Part shown: positions 27,312 to 34,853 of the stretch, in pieces
Position numbering within the stretch: the stretch's first letter is position 1
How the letters are laid out: each line of letters opens with the position of its first letter
Origin: Undibacterium sp. CCC3.4
GTDB taxonomy: Bacteria > Pseudomonadota > Gammaproteobacteria > Burkholderiales > Burkholderiaceae_D
NCBI RefSeq assembly: GCF_034347425.1
Contig: NZ_CP133779.1
Location: forward strand, 1,178,001-1,242,000
Length of the DNA stretch: 64,000 bases
Direction of reading: 5' to 3'
Program-made: the position numbers and the translations under genes
The notes under the pieces: model-generated
What the model saw: the letters and a program-made list of their open reading frames with translations, nothing else
What the model was told of the DNA's origin: nothing
The model's database searches: none

Positions 27312-27862
27312 TGCCATCGATCGAAGAAGCTGCCCCCATGCCATCGCTCTTAACAATTCAAGAACTCAATCGTGCTGCCTTCGCACCATTCGGCGAAGTC
27401 ATCACGACCGAGGGCGCACGCCATTACCCTATCAATGATGGCAGCACCGAACGCTACCATGCACTGGCAAAGGCCGACACGGCCGATGCCGGCGGTGAGG
27501 CCATCCTCAGTTTATTTCGTGCCACCCCGCGCACGCTACCCTTAGCCATCACCATCATGGAACGGCATCCGCTCGGCAGCCAAGCTTTCATACCCTTGAG
27601 CCAAGATTGCGATGACAGCTATCTGATCGTCGTGGCACCTGCTGGTGAATTTATTGTCGAACACATGCAAGCCTTCATTGCACGCGGCTGGCAAGGTGTC
27701 AATTATGCCAAAGGCGTCTGGCACCATCCACTCATCGCGCTCGGGCGCGTCAGTGATTTTCTGGTGCTTGATCGCATAGGGCAGGGGCAGAATTGTGATG
27801 AAGTGAAACTCGATGGCCATTTTGTGCTGGCGCTCACTGACCCCCTACCGGCATGTCCTTGA
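27311..27862 (+). CDS. allA: Ureidoglycolate lyase
   Basis: The product is 183 residues from the coupled ATG, or 174 from an in-frame ATG at 27338 that matches the usual family start ([11 protein letters not shown]). Cupin-like landmarks are 'FAPFGEVI', 'RYHALAKAD', '[15 protein letters not shown]', 'YLIVVAP' and '[16 protein letters not shown]', with '[16 protein letters not shown]'. It splits ureidoglycolate to glyoxylate and urea, completing the urate-to-glyoxylate route encoded here. Urease or urea carboxylase is not in the window. Confidence 0.92.
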   Translation: MPSIEEAAPMPSLLTIQELNRAAFAPFGEVITTEGARHYPINDGSTERYHALAKADTADAGGEAILSLFRATPRTLPLAITIMERHPLGSQAFIPLSQDCDDSYLIVVAPAGEFIVEHMQAFIARGWQGVNYAKGVWHHPLIALGRVSDFLVLDRIGQGQNCDEVKLDGHFVLALTDPLPACP

Positions 27863-27890
27863 GCAAACGGCGCTGGTCGCGGTAATGTGG

Positions 27891-28047
27891 AGATTTTCTC
27901 AGGCAAAAAAATAGCCCGCTAAGAGCGGGCTAAAATCCAAAACCTCAGGAGGTGTTGGAGGAGACAGGTACGACTATATCGCAGCGCAACAAATCTTCCA
28001 AGGCCTATTTTTGCATATCTACCATTCATAATGTGAATATCTGAACG
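27891..28047. repeat. 157-bp direct repeat, copy 1 (contains sRNA 1)
   Basis: This is nearly identical to 28177-28333 (offset 286 bp), with only a few substitutions. The repeat includes a complete sRNA transcription unit and about 70 bp upstream of its promoter, ending in an ATTCA/TGAAT inverted repeat. The spacer between the copies (28048-28176) is unrelated. Confidence 0.9.
27905..27965 (-). ncRNA. Anti-Shine-Dalgarno small RNA, copy 1
   Basis: On the minus strand a promoter (-35 TTGGAA at 27996-28001, 17-base spacer, -10 TATAGT at 27973-27978) directs a predicted transcript of about 61 nt. It starts GUCUCCUCCAAC and contains CACCUCCUGAGG. It ends in a perfect 9-bp GC-rich hairpin (27912-27920 with 27924-27932) and seven U. 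The two CCUCC blocks are complementary to Shine-Dalgarno sequences. Layout and sequence recall the multi-copy toxic small RNA family described in Betaproteobacteria; that assignment is from memory. Ends are estimates. Confidence 0.7.
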
Positions 28048-28176
28048 TAGCGGCTAGTGCGAAGGGCCTCCAGGCACGGCAATGACAAAATTGTGAGCAA
28101 CTGAATGGCTAGTCGCTCGCCGTCCGCAACGGGCAGAGCTCGCGATTCTAAGCAATTCTTGGCGTCGTCATTTCGC

Positions 28177-28333
28177 AGATTTTCTCAGGCAAAAAAATAG
28201 CCCGCTAAGAGCGGGCTAAAATCCAAAACCTCAGGAGGTGTTGGAGGAGACAGGTACGACTATATCGCAGTGCAACAAATCTTCCAAGGCCTATTTTTGT
28301 ATATCTACCATTCATAATACGAATATCTGAACG
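28177..28333. repeat. 157-bp direct repeat, copy 2 (contains sRNA 2)
   Basis: This is the second copy of the unit at 27891-28047. Differences are confined to a few bases, for example within the upstream ATTCATAAT segment. It probably arose by recent tandem duplication. Confidence 0.9.
28191..28251 (-). ncRNA. Anti-Shine-Dalgarno small RNA, copy 2
   Basis: The transcribed part is identical to copy 1 and lies 286 bp downstream on the plus axis. It has -10 TATAGT at 28259-28264, the same two CCUCC motifs, and the same 9-bp terminator hairpin with a run of seven U (28191-28197). Identity over the whole transcript means the copies are functionally interchangeable. Confidence 0.7.
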
Positions 28334-28461
28334 ATACAGACCGCCCACGAGGGGTCTACGCAAGGGAAGATGCCAACAATACCCCGCCTATACACGTCCA
28401 CTACCTATCCAATGCATGGCCGCCAGAATCAAACTCGCACCGCAGCGCAAAATATGCAGCT

Positions 28462-28526
28462 AAAAAAAACCCGCTACCTTGCGGCTGCGGGTTAAATCCA
28501 AACCCTTAGGAGGTGTTGGAGGAGAC
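28462..28526 (-). ncRNA. Anti-Shine-Dalgarno small RNA, copy 3 (diverged)
   Basis: The third unit has -35 ATGACA, a 17-base spacer and -10 TATAGT (28534-28539). The transcript again starts GUCUCCUCCAACACCUCCU, but the terminator stem is different (AACCCGC with GCGGGUU around a longer loop, then eight U). The 5' CCUCC segment is unchanged while the hairpin has drifted, so selection seems to act on the anti-SD part. The predicted CCAA/UUGG plus CCU/AGG stem is kept. Confidence 0.68.
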
Positions 28527-28803
28527 AAGTACAACTATAGTGCAGCGCAACAAAGTTGTCATCTCTATTTTTCGTATATCAATCATCACCGCCCATGATA
28601 TCTGGGCAATGCTGCTGCCATAGCACGATCAAAAAACATCACAGGTATGCGGCCATGGCCGGTTTATTGGTAGTAACAACTAACAAGTTAGGTCGATTGC
28701 GCGCCCACCCATTCGCGCAAGCGGCAATCCAGTGGCGCGTACGCGCCCTTTATATCGGTGATATCTGTGCTGCTCAGGCGCAGCAGGACGTGTTCATTTC
28801 ACA

Positions 28804-28887
28804 GAAAAAAGTGCCCTTGATCGACCCTCCCACCCTGAAGGCACTGACGTGCCACTCGATTGCTGCCTAAGAATGAGGGCATTTTTT
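28804..28887. other. Structured RNA element or bidirectional terminator
   Basis: Nested pairing is possible. TGCCCT (28812-28817) pairs with AGGGCA (28876-28881), ATCGA (28820-28824) with TCGAT (28856-28860), and GGCAC (28840-28844) with GTGCC (28849-28853). The outer helix is flanked by six A on the left and six T on the right, so it could terminate in either direction. A C-rich single-stranded stretch (CCCTCCCACCC) lies between the helices. It could be a fourth small RNA or a terminator; no promoter is obvious. Confidence 0.4.
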
Positions 28888-29014
28888 GTATTCCCTCTCG
28901 CTACATTCTGGCTTATCCTGTAAGCCTACCTGCCGCGGCCGCCATCTAAGCGCCGACACATTAAATCTATGTAGCATGTACCATACAAGACTGAACGCTA
29001 TCCGGGAGACCCGT

Positions 29015-30223
29015 ATGAATCTACTACAACCGATCTTGCAAGCGCAAACCGCCATTCAACAAATACGGCGCGATTTGCATGCCCATCCTGAATTGTGCTA
29101 CCAAGAATTCCGTACTGCCGATGTGGTCGCGCGCCAACTCGAAGCCTGGGGTATAGAGGTCGTGCGTGGCCTCGGTGGTACCGGCGTGCTCGGCATCATT
29201 CGCAACGGCAGCAGCACGCGCGCGCTTGGCTTACGCGCCGATATGGATGCGCTGCCCATGCAAGAAATCAATACCTTTGACCATGCTTCACAGCATGCAG
29301 GGAAAATGCATGCTTGCGGGCACGATGGACACACGGCGATGTTACTCGGTGCTGCCCACTACCTGTCTGAGCATCAAGATTTCGACGGTACCGTGTATTT
29401 GATCTTTCAACCCGCCGAAGAAGGTGGCGGCGGTGCCCGCGCCATGATCAATGATGGTTTGTTTGAAACATACCCTATGCAAGCCGTGTTCGGCATGCAT
29501 AACTGGCCGGGTGCGGCCGTCGGCAGCTTCGGTGTCACTCCCGGACCGATGATGGCATCCTCAAATGAATTTGAAGTGGTGGTGCACGGCAAAGGCGCGC
29601 ATGCTGCGCAGCCACACAAGGGTATCGACCCCATCATCGCCGCCATCCAAATTGCCCAGAGCTGGCAAACCATAGTCAGCCGCAATGCCAGCCCACTCGC
29701 TTCAGCGGTCTTGTCGGTCACCCAGATTCATGCCGGCAGCGCCACCAATGTGATTCCCGATGATGCCACGCTGATCGGTACGGTACGCGCTTTCAGCACC
29801 GAAATGGTCGATCTGGTCGAAAATCGGATGCGAGCGATTGCCGAACATACTGCAGCGGCCTTTGACGCCACGGTCAGCTTTGAATTCAAGCGCAATTACC
29901 CACCGCTGATCAATCACGCGGCGGAAACCGCCTTCGCTACCGAAGTGATGCGTGCCGTCGTCGGCGTTGAACATGTCGATGCCGCCGTCGAACCGACCAT
30001 GGGCGCGGAAGATTTTGCCTTTATGCTGCAAGCAAAAGCCGGCTGTTACGTCTTCTTGGGCAACGGTGATGGCGACCATCGCAGCAGCGGGCATGGCTTA
30101 GGCCCCTGCAATTTACATAATCCCAGCTATGACTTCAATGATGAATTGCTGCCGATAGGTGCAACTTATTGGGTCAAACTGGCGGAAGCCTACTTGAAAA
30201 AAAGCAATACAGCAGCCATCTGA
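29015..30223 (+). CDS. M20-family amidohydrolase (hippurate hydrolase/N-acyl-amino-acid type)
   Basis: The product is 402 residues. The metal-binding residues are visible in HACGHDGH (about 98-105), the catalytic Glu in FQPAEEGGGG (about 131-140) and a further metal His in 'VFGMHNWPG'. The dimerisation domain contains 'KGAHAAQPHKGIDPI' and the end has 'GAEDFAFML'. It is cytosolic and removes acyl groups from N-acyl amino acids (HipO/AbgB-like). Substrate assignment from sequence alone is unsafe. The ATG at 29015 has GGGAG 7 bases upstream; the frame is open to 28886. Confidence 0.88.
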   Translation: MNLLQPILQAQTAIQQIRRDLHAHPELCYQEFRTADVVARQLEAWGIEVVRGLGGTGVLGIIRNGSSTRALGLRADMDALPMQEINTFDHASQHAGKMHACGHDGHTAMLLGAAHYLSEHQDFDGTVYLIFQPAEEGGGGARAMINDGLFETYPMQAVFGMHNWPGAAVGSFGVTPGPMMASSNEFEVVVHGKGAHAAQPHKGIDPIIAAIQIAQSWQTIVSRNASPLASAVLSVTQIHAGSATNVIPDDATLIGTVRAFSTEMVDLVENRMRAIAEHTAAAFDATVSFEFKRNYPPLINHAAETAFATEVMRAVVGVEHVDAAVEPTMGAEDFAFMLQAKAGCYVFLGNGDGDHRSSGHGLGPCNLHNPSYDFNDELLPIGATYWVKLAEAYLKKSNTAAI

Positions 30224-30296
30224 AGCATAATAGTTTACGCGGGAAGCGTGGATGTCATCTGCGCTTCCCTTCCCCTCTCAATCACACGAAGCTCAC

Positions 30297-30875
30297 ATGG
30301 CAGACGATAAAGATAACAACGACACACAGCGCAGCCCTTTTCTGGAAGAAAAAGCGTTCAAATCCCGCACCGTGCTGATATTCGGCACCATCAATGACAA
30401 ACTCGCCGCCGATGTCAGCAAGCGTTTGATCGCGCTGGCAGCCGACTCGTCGGCACCGATCACGATTTTGGTGTCTTCACCGGGCGGCCATGTTGAATCG
30501 GGCGATGTGATCCATGACATCATCAAATTCATCGATGTGCCAGTCAATATGATAGGCAGCGGTTGGGTCGGCAGCGCTGCGGTCAGCGTATTTTTAGCGG
30601 TCCCGAAAGAACGTCGCGTATGCTTGCCCAACACCCGTTTTCTGATTCACCAACCGAGCGGTGGTTGCGGCGGCCAAGCTACTGATATTGCGATTCAGGC
30701 ACGCGAAATCGTCAAAGTGCGCGAGCGCATCGCCGCCTTGATCGCACGTGAATCAGGCCAAAGCTTGGAACGCGTCAGCACCGACATCGATAGAGATTAC
30801 TGGATGACGGCCGCCGAAGCGCTGGAATACGGTTTGATTTCTCGCACCATTGTCAAACAAAGCGAACTCAACTGA
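30297..30875 (+). CDS. ClpP2-like ATP-dependent Clp protease proteolytic subunit
   Basis: The product is 192 residues. The ClpP fold is clear: 'LVSSPGGHVESGDVIHDIIKFI', the nucleophile region GSGWVGSAAVSVFLAV (Ser in VGSAA), the catalytic His in FLIHQPSGGCGGQATDI, and DRDYWMTAAEALEYGLI with the Asp region. It resembles the second ClpP of Pseudomonas (PA3326-like) rather than the main ClpP, and no clpX or clpA is adjacent. An in-frame ATG at 30252 would add 15 residues; neither start has a strong ribosome site. It probably degrades unfolded or tagged proteins with a Clp ATPase encoded elsewhere. Confidence 0.85.
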   Translation: MADDKDNNDTQRSPFLEEKAFKSRTVLIFGTINDKLAADVSKRLIALAADSSAPITILVSSPGGHVESGDVIHDIIKFIDVPVNMIGSGWVGSAAVSVFLAVPKERRVCLPNTRFLIHQPSGGCGGQATDIAIQAREIVKVRERIAALIARESGQSLERVSTDIDRDYWMTAAEALEYGLISRTIVKQSELN

Positions 30876-30889
30876 GTGCAGTAACAAAT

Positions 30890-30916
30890 ACACCGGCCCC
30901 TTGGGCCGGTGTGATT
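30890..30916. terminator. GC-rich hairpin between convergent genes
   Basis: CACCGGCCC (30891-30899) pairs with GGGCCGGTG (30903-30911), a 9-bp stem with a 3-base loop. The T-tract is weak on both sides. It lies between the ends of the clpP2-like gene and the chemoreceptor gene and could serve both. Confidence 0.65.
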
Positions 30917-32658
30917 TAAAACTCTTCCCATTCATCACTCTTGCCGGCTGACTGAGCGGCTTTGGTCGTTTTCTTGCCCGCTTCAGCAGCTTTGACGCTG
31001 CGTGTTTGCGCCGCCAGTAACTTGGGACGCGCCGCTGCGTTGTTGGCCGATGTGGCTTTGGGTGCAGCGGCTTTACGCGCCGCCCGGGGTGTTGCACTGC
31101 CACCAGATTGGCCATCGAGCTTGAATACGCTGACCACACCACCAAGCCGCAGCGCTTGCTCTTGCAGTGAAGCCGCCGCCGCCGCCGCCTCTTCCACCAA
31201 GGCGGCATTCTGCTGCGTGATCGTGTCTATTTCGGTGATGGCGTCATTAATTTGCGCAATCCCTGCACTTTGCTGCAAGCCGGCTGCCGTGATTTCACTG
31301 ATGATATCGCTGACCCGCCGCACACTTTCCACCACTTCGTTCATGGTATTACCGGCCTGATCAACCAAGCGCGTCCCCTGCTCCACTTGGTCGACGGAGG
31401 CATTAATGAGATCCTTGATTTCCTTGGCCGCGCTGGCAGAACGCTGTGCCAGATTACGGACTTCCGAGGCCACGACGGCAAACCCGCGACCTTGTTCGCC
31501 GGCACGCGCCGCTTCGACGGCGGCATTGAGTGCCAAAATATTGGTTTGAAACGCGATGCCATCAATCACGCCGATGATGTCGACGATCTTCTTGGACGCT
31601 GCATTGATGGCCCCCATGGTATCGACCACTTGCGCCACCACAGCACCGCCGCGCTGCGCCACTTCACTGGCCGAATGCGATAATTGATTGGCTTGGCGCG
31701 CATTATCGGCATTGTGTTGCATGGTGGAGGTAATTTCTTCCATCGATGAAGCGGTTTCCTCGAGCGAGCCGGCTTGGGTTTCGGTGCGATTCGATAAATC
31801 CATATTACCGTGTGCGATTTCGGATGAAGCCAAGGTAATTTCATCGCTACCTTGACGCACCTCGCTCACGACCTGCATCAAACTCGCATTCATCTCCTTG
31901 AGGGCTTGCAGCAACATACCGGTTTCATCACGGCTGTGGATATCAATCTGGCTGGTCAAATCACCGGCCGCCACGGTTTGCGCCACTTTGACGGCATAGC
32001 GCAAAGGCAAGGATACAATGCGCGCGATGAACACGGCCAAACCCAAACCCAGCGCGATACTCAGCGCCAGAACCAGCAAAATCAGCAAACGCGAGCGCTC
32101 ATATAAAACAATACTATCTTGGTAAGCTTTGGTCCCGCCCTCGGCATTGATAGTGACCAGTTTATCGACGAGCTCACGTAACTTGGTATTCGTATGCGAG
32201 GAATCACCGCGCAAAATCGCCACCGCATCGGCTGCATTGCCGGCACGAACCAAGGCCATCATTTTTTCAGTTAATTGTAAATAAGCGGCACTTTGCTGTT
32301 GATACTCCGCATAGAGCGCGCGTTCTTGCGCTTCACTGATCAAAATGCTGTAGCTCGCCTCGTTTTCCTTGAGGCCGGCCACGGCTTCCTGAGTACGTTT
32401 GATATATTTTTCAACTTCTTCAGGATTTTCCGCAAACACCATCTGCGCTTCTTGAGAACGGATGCGCGACAGCCTTTCCTTGATCGCCATCGTCACTTTC
32501 ACGCTCGGCATCCAATTGGTACCGAGCTCGGTGGCCGAATGATTGACTTGCGCAAGCTGGTAAATCGCAAACAAGCCGATGAAGCTCGTCAGCAGCAAGA
32601 GGAAAGCAAAGCCGATCAATAGCTTTGCCGAGATTTTCAAATCCTTGAGAAACGTCAT
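30916..32658 (-). CDS. Methyl-accepting chemotaxis protein with CheR/CheB tether
   Basis: The product is 580 residues. The first membrane segment (about 12-32) is followed by a periplasmic four-helix-bundle sensor (about 35-185), a second membrane segment (about 190-212) and HAMP. The cytoplasmic signalling domain has the conserved hairpin tip EAARAGEQGRGFAVVASEVR. A flexible Ala/Lys-rich tail ends in DEWEEF, matching the xWxxF pentapeptide that tethers CheR and CheB. It lies downstream of a porin and a small PstS-like protein on the same strand, so it may sense a ligand handled by those proteins. A terminator precedes it, so co-transcription is uncertain. Confidence 0.92.
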   Translation of the reverse strand: MTFLKDLKISAKLLIGFAFLLLLTSFIGLFAIYQLAQVNHSATELGTNWMPSVKVTMAIKERLSRIRSQEAQMVFAENPEEVEKYIKRTQEAVAGLKENEASYSILISEAQERALYAEYQQQSAAYLQLTEKMMALVRAGNAADAVAILRGDSSHTNTKLRELVDKLVTINAEGGTKAYQDSIVLYERSRLLILLVLALSIALGLGLAVFIARIVSLPLRYAVKVAQTVAAGDLTSQIDIHSRDETGMLLQALKEMNASLMQVVSEVRQGSDEITLASSEIAHGNMDLSNRTETQAGSLEETASSMEEITSTMQHNADNARQANQLSHSASEVAQRGGAVVAQVVDTMGAINAASKKIVDIIGVIDGIAFQTNILALNAAVEAARAGEQGRGFAVVASEVRNLAQRSASAAKEIKDLINASVDQVEQGTRLVDQAGNTMNEVVESVRRVSDIISEITAAGLQQSAGIAQINDAITEIDTITQQNAALVEEAAAAAASLQEQALRLGGVVSVFKLDGQSGGSATPRAARKAAAPKATSANNAAARPKLLAAQTRSVKAAEAGKKTTKAAQSAGKSDEWEEF

Positions 32659-32860
32659 GTTCTACCCCGTGAAATGTAAAAGACAAGCAGCGGAAAGTTT
32701 TACAGCCGCCGTGAACAATGCGTACCACGCCTGACACCGGCTAACAGCAATAGCAGAAGAGCGAAACATCCAAGATTGTTACCGCCAGGGAAATGACAGC
32801 GCTGGCGAAGATCAGAGAAGAAACAGCGAACTGTTAAGTCAGAAAAATGTATTGAAGAAA

Positions 32861-32898
32861 AGAAAAAGGGCTCATGTATTATCATACAGAAACCCTTT
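32861..32898 (-). terminator. Rho-independent terminator after the PstS-like gene
   Basis: On the minus strand AAAGGG and CCCTTT close a hairpin with an inner TGTAT/ATACA stem, followed by a T-rich tract. It lies 44 bp after the PstS-like stop and separates that gene from the chemoreceptor. Confidence 0.7.
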
Positions 32899-32941
32899 GC
32901 TTCACACCTTGGCAAGGAAATATTGCGTTAAATCAGCCTTA

Positions 32942-33346
32942 CTACAAGGTAGTAACCACCTTCACGCTGGCATCGACGGCCGATTTTTCTATGTAACCGA
33001 TACCACTGGGATTGGCGGCGACCGCCTTTTTGACTTCTGCGCTGGAATGCAATTCCTTAGGAGCACTGGCCTTGCCGGTAAACACCAGCTTGGACCAGAT
33101 CGCTTTGACTTCCGATAAATCTTTGTCGCACACTTTTTTATAGAATTCGGCCCGCAACGGCGAATTTTCGGCCTGATCAACCGGTGTAAACATGGGCGAT
33201 TTTCCAAGGAAAAATTGCGATGCCTGGGCACTGGTCATTGCCGTTGCTGGGTTGTTAGGGTTGACGATCACCACGATTTCCGCCGCCTCTGCTGTCGATG
33301 CCGCCAAAATGGCGATCAACAACGATAGGTTTACTAATTTTTTCAT
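32942..33346 (-). CDS. Small PstS-like phosphate-binding periplasmic protein
   Basis: The product is 134 residues. A signal peptide (MKKLVNLSLLIAILAASTAEA) precedes AEIVVIVNPNNPATAMTSAQASQFFLGK, the opening of a PBP-like domain related to PstS. 'FYKKVCDKDLSEVKAIWSKLVFTGKA' and 'AVAANPSGIGYIEKSAVD' follow; the last, GIGY, is typical of phosphate-binding domains. At this size it is roughly one lobe of a normal binding protein. The ATG at 33346 has AAGGA at better spacing than the one at 33349. It follows the porin gene by 10 bp and is co-transcribed with it. Confidence 0.82.
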   Translation of the reverse strand: MKKLVNLSLLIAILAASTAEAAEIVVIVNPNNPATAMTSAQASQFFLGKSPMFTPVDQAENSPLRAEFYKKVCDKDLSEVKAIWSKLVFTGKASAPKELHSSAEVKKAVAANPSGIGYIEKSAVDASVKVVTTL

Positions 33347-33356
33347 CACTACATCC

Positions 33357-34553
33357 TTAAAATACGAAGTCCACGCCAGCGGCCAAGACCGTGACAGGGC
33401 CGGAAAAACCCGGTTTGGCGTTCACAAACACGCCGTTGCTGCCGGCCGTCGGCGTCATGCGGTCGATCTGGACTTTTAGTGCGGCCGATTTATTGAAATC
33501 CCAACGCACGCCAACACTATTACTGGTTTGCAGAACAGCATTCGAAGCGACCGTGTTGGCACCCAAGGACAATACTTGCAAAGGCCCGGAAGTTGGCAAA
33601 CCGGCTACGCTGCGGGCACTGTCTTGTGTTGCCGAGGCATGATTAAAATAAGGCAAGAATGCGCCGATTCGGTAACCGGCCATGGTGTACCACGAGGTGG
33701 TATTCGGTACCGTCAAGCTATCGGTCTTACGCTTACCGTATTCAGCCTGAACCACGATGTTTTTCCAGTCCACACCCAAACCGAGCGAGGTGAACGAGGC
33801 TTTAGTGTTGTTGACAGCCAATTGACTGGCTACGCTGCTGAAGCCGTAATGCGTCAGAGCACCAAGCAAGGCATTCACCGTCATACCATTATCGACCGTT
33901 AATTTGCTATCGACGCGACCGAAGCGTACTGTGAACGGGCCATTTTCGGCGAGCAAATGGATGCCACTCATATTGCGTAATTTAACCGTGAAGCCGGCGG
34001 CATTATCGCTGTCGGTTTTGCCGTAGGCAAATTGTGCCGTCACGGCCGTTTCACCGAAAGAAGTTTGATACACAGCATCGACGCCATCGACACTCTCCAT
34101 CGGTACCTGAGTGTACATTTCCACCGGCGGACGGATCATGGTGTTGGCATAGCCAACATTGCGGTAATCGGAAATCATGTACACCGGCAAACCGATGCGA
34201 CCGGCGCGAAAACTCAGGCTGTCTGACACCTTGGCTTTGACAAATAACCAGCTCAGCTCGGCACCGAAGCTGTCGGTGACGTTTTTACGTACCAGACCTT
34301 GGCCGGTAGCAGACAGCCAATCAGTGGCTTTGGCCGTCAGTTGCAAACCGAGATTCGAATCGACCCCAGTGCGCGGCGTAGTCGTGACGCCGGCGACTTG
34401 GTTAGGACGAGCGAATTCAGCATCGGAAGTATTGCTGCGCGTTAATGCCGCCGTGCCAAAGCCGCTGAAGGTGAAGCGCGAGTCTTCCTCGGCCCAGGCG
34501 CTGGAAACGGCGGCCGACATGGCCAACAAAACAATCAGTGGTTTTAAGTTCAT
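33357..34553 (-). CDS. Porin-like outer-membrane protein
   Basis: The product is 398 residues with a signal peptide (cleavage after SSAWA) and a beta-barrel composition. 'RFTFSGFGTAALTRS' at the start, repeated amphipathic strands, and a C-terminal 'VTVLAAGVDFVF' ending in Phe fit outer-membrane insertion. It differs from the trimeric porin at 21149 and is typical of porins found beside small PstS-like proteins. A role in delivering the PstS-like protein's ligand is inferred. It heads the porin / PstS-like operon. Confidence 0.8.
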   Translation of the reverse strand: MNLKPLIVLLAMSAAVSSAWAEEDSRFTFSGFGTAALTRSNTSDAEFARPNQVAGVTTTPRTGVDSNLGLQLTAKATDWLSATGQGLVRKNVTDSFGAELSWLFVKAKVSDSLSFRAGRIGLPVYMISDYRNVGYANTMIRPPVEMYTQVPMESVDGVDAVYQTSFGETAVTAQFAYGKTDSDNAAGFTVKLRNMSGIHLLAENGPFTVRFGRVDSKLTVDNGMTVNALLGALTHYGFSSVASQLAVNNTKASFTSLGLGVDWKNIVVQAEYGKRKTDSLTVPNTTSWYTMAGYRIGAFLPYFNHASATQDSARSVAGLPTSGPLQVLSLGANTVASNAVLQTSNSVGVRWDFNKSAALKVQIDRMTPTAGSNGVFVNAKPGFSGPVTVLAAGVDFVF

Positions 34554-34753
34554 GCTAACTCCTCAGTAGATGGCGCATTTTAGGCCCTCACCCCGGTCTG
34601 AGTTAGAAGGAAGTTTCCAATCGGAAATTTTTTTATGGCAAAATTATTTGCTTTTACGAATATTTCTTATGCGCAAAATTTTACTATCCCCCTATGAGGA
34701 CGCGCACCAAGCTGATCTGTTTGCCAAGCATTGATTGACAGCCACACAGGACT

Positions 34754-34771
34754 ATGGAATTCACATTCCAT
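34754..34771. promoter_or_regulatory. Inverted repeat upstream of the porin
   Basis: ATGGAAT (34754-34760), TCAC spacer, ATTCCAT (34765-34771) is a perfect 7-bp-arm inverted repeat, 200 bp upstream of the porin start. It may be a regulator site. The rest of the 34554-34828 gap is AT-rich and holds nothing else recognisable. Confidence 0.4.
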
Positions 34772-34828
34772 GACAAATTCGTGGCGGATTCGATACAAAT
34801 TTTGAGCCAATCTGGCAAAAAAAACGGC

Positions 34829-34840
34829 AGCCCAAGGCTG
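34829..34840. repeat. 12-bp target duplication, left of IS copy A (split terminator arm)
   Basis: AGCCCAAGGCTG is repeated at 36260-36271. Joining the flanks restores CGGCAGCC-CAA-GGCTGCCG with an A-run before and a T-run after, a rho-independent terminator that would end the metallophosphoesterase transcript. The duplication is centred on the hairpin loop. Confidence 0.92.
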
Positions 34841-34853
34841 TAATGCCGTTCAG

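Larger units (their letters stand above)
27863..29014. other. 1.15-kb gene-free region with tandem sRNA genes and a structured element
   Basis: No credible protein gene is seen. The region holds three minus-strand sRNA units, a 157-bp direct repeat and a long hairpin-forming element near 28804-28887, all listed separately. The weak plus-strand reading frame at 28556-28870 starts with TTG inside the third sRNA promoter and shows no family signature. Confidence 0.65.

Noticed and set aside
27891..28333. CRISPR-like repeats
   Set aside because: Only two long (157 bp) repeats 286 bp apart with a promoter and terminator in each; no short regular repeat-spacer pattern.
28556..28870. 104-codon plus-strand frame downstream of the sRNA array
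   Set aside because: TTG start inside an sRNA promoter, no ribosome site, no family resemblance; the region reads better as structured RNA DNA.
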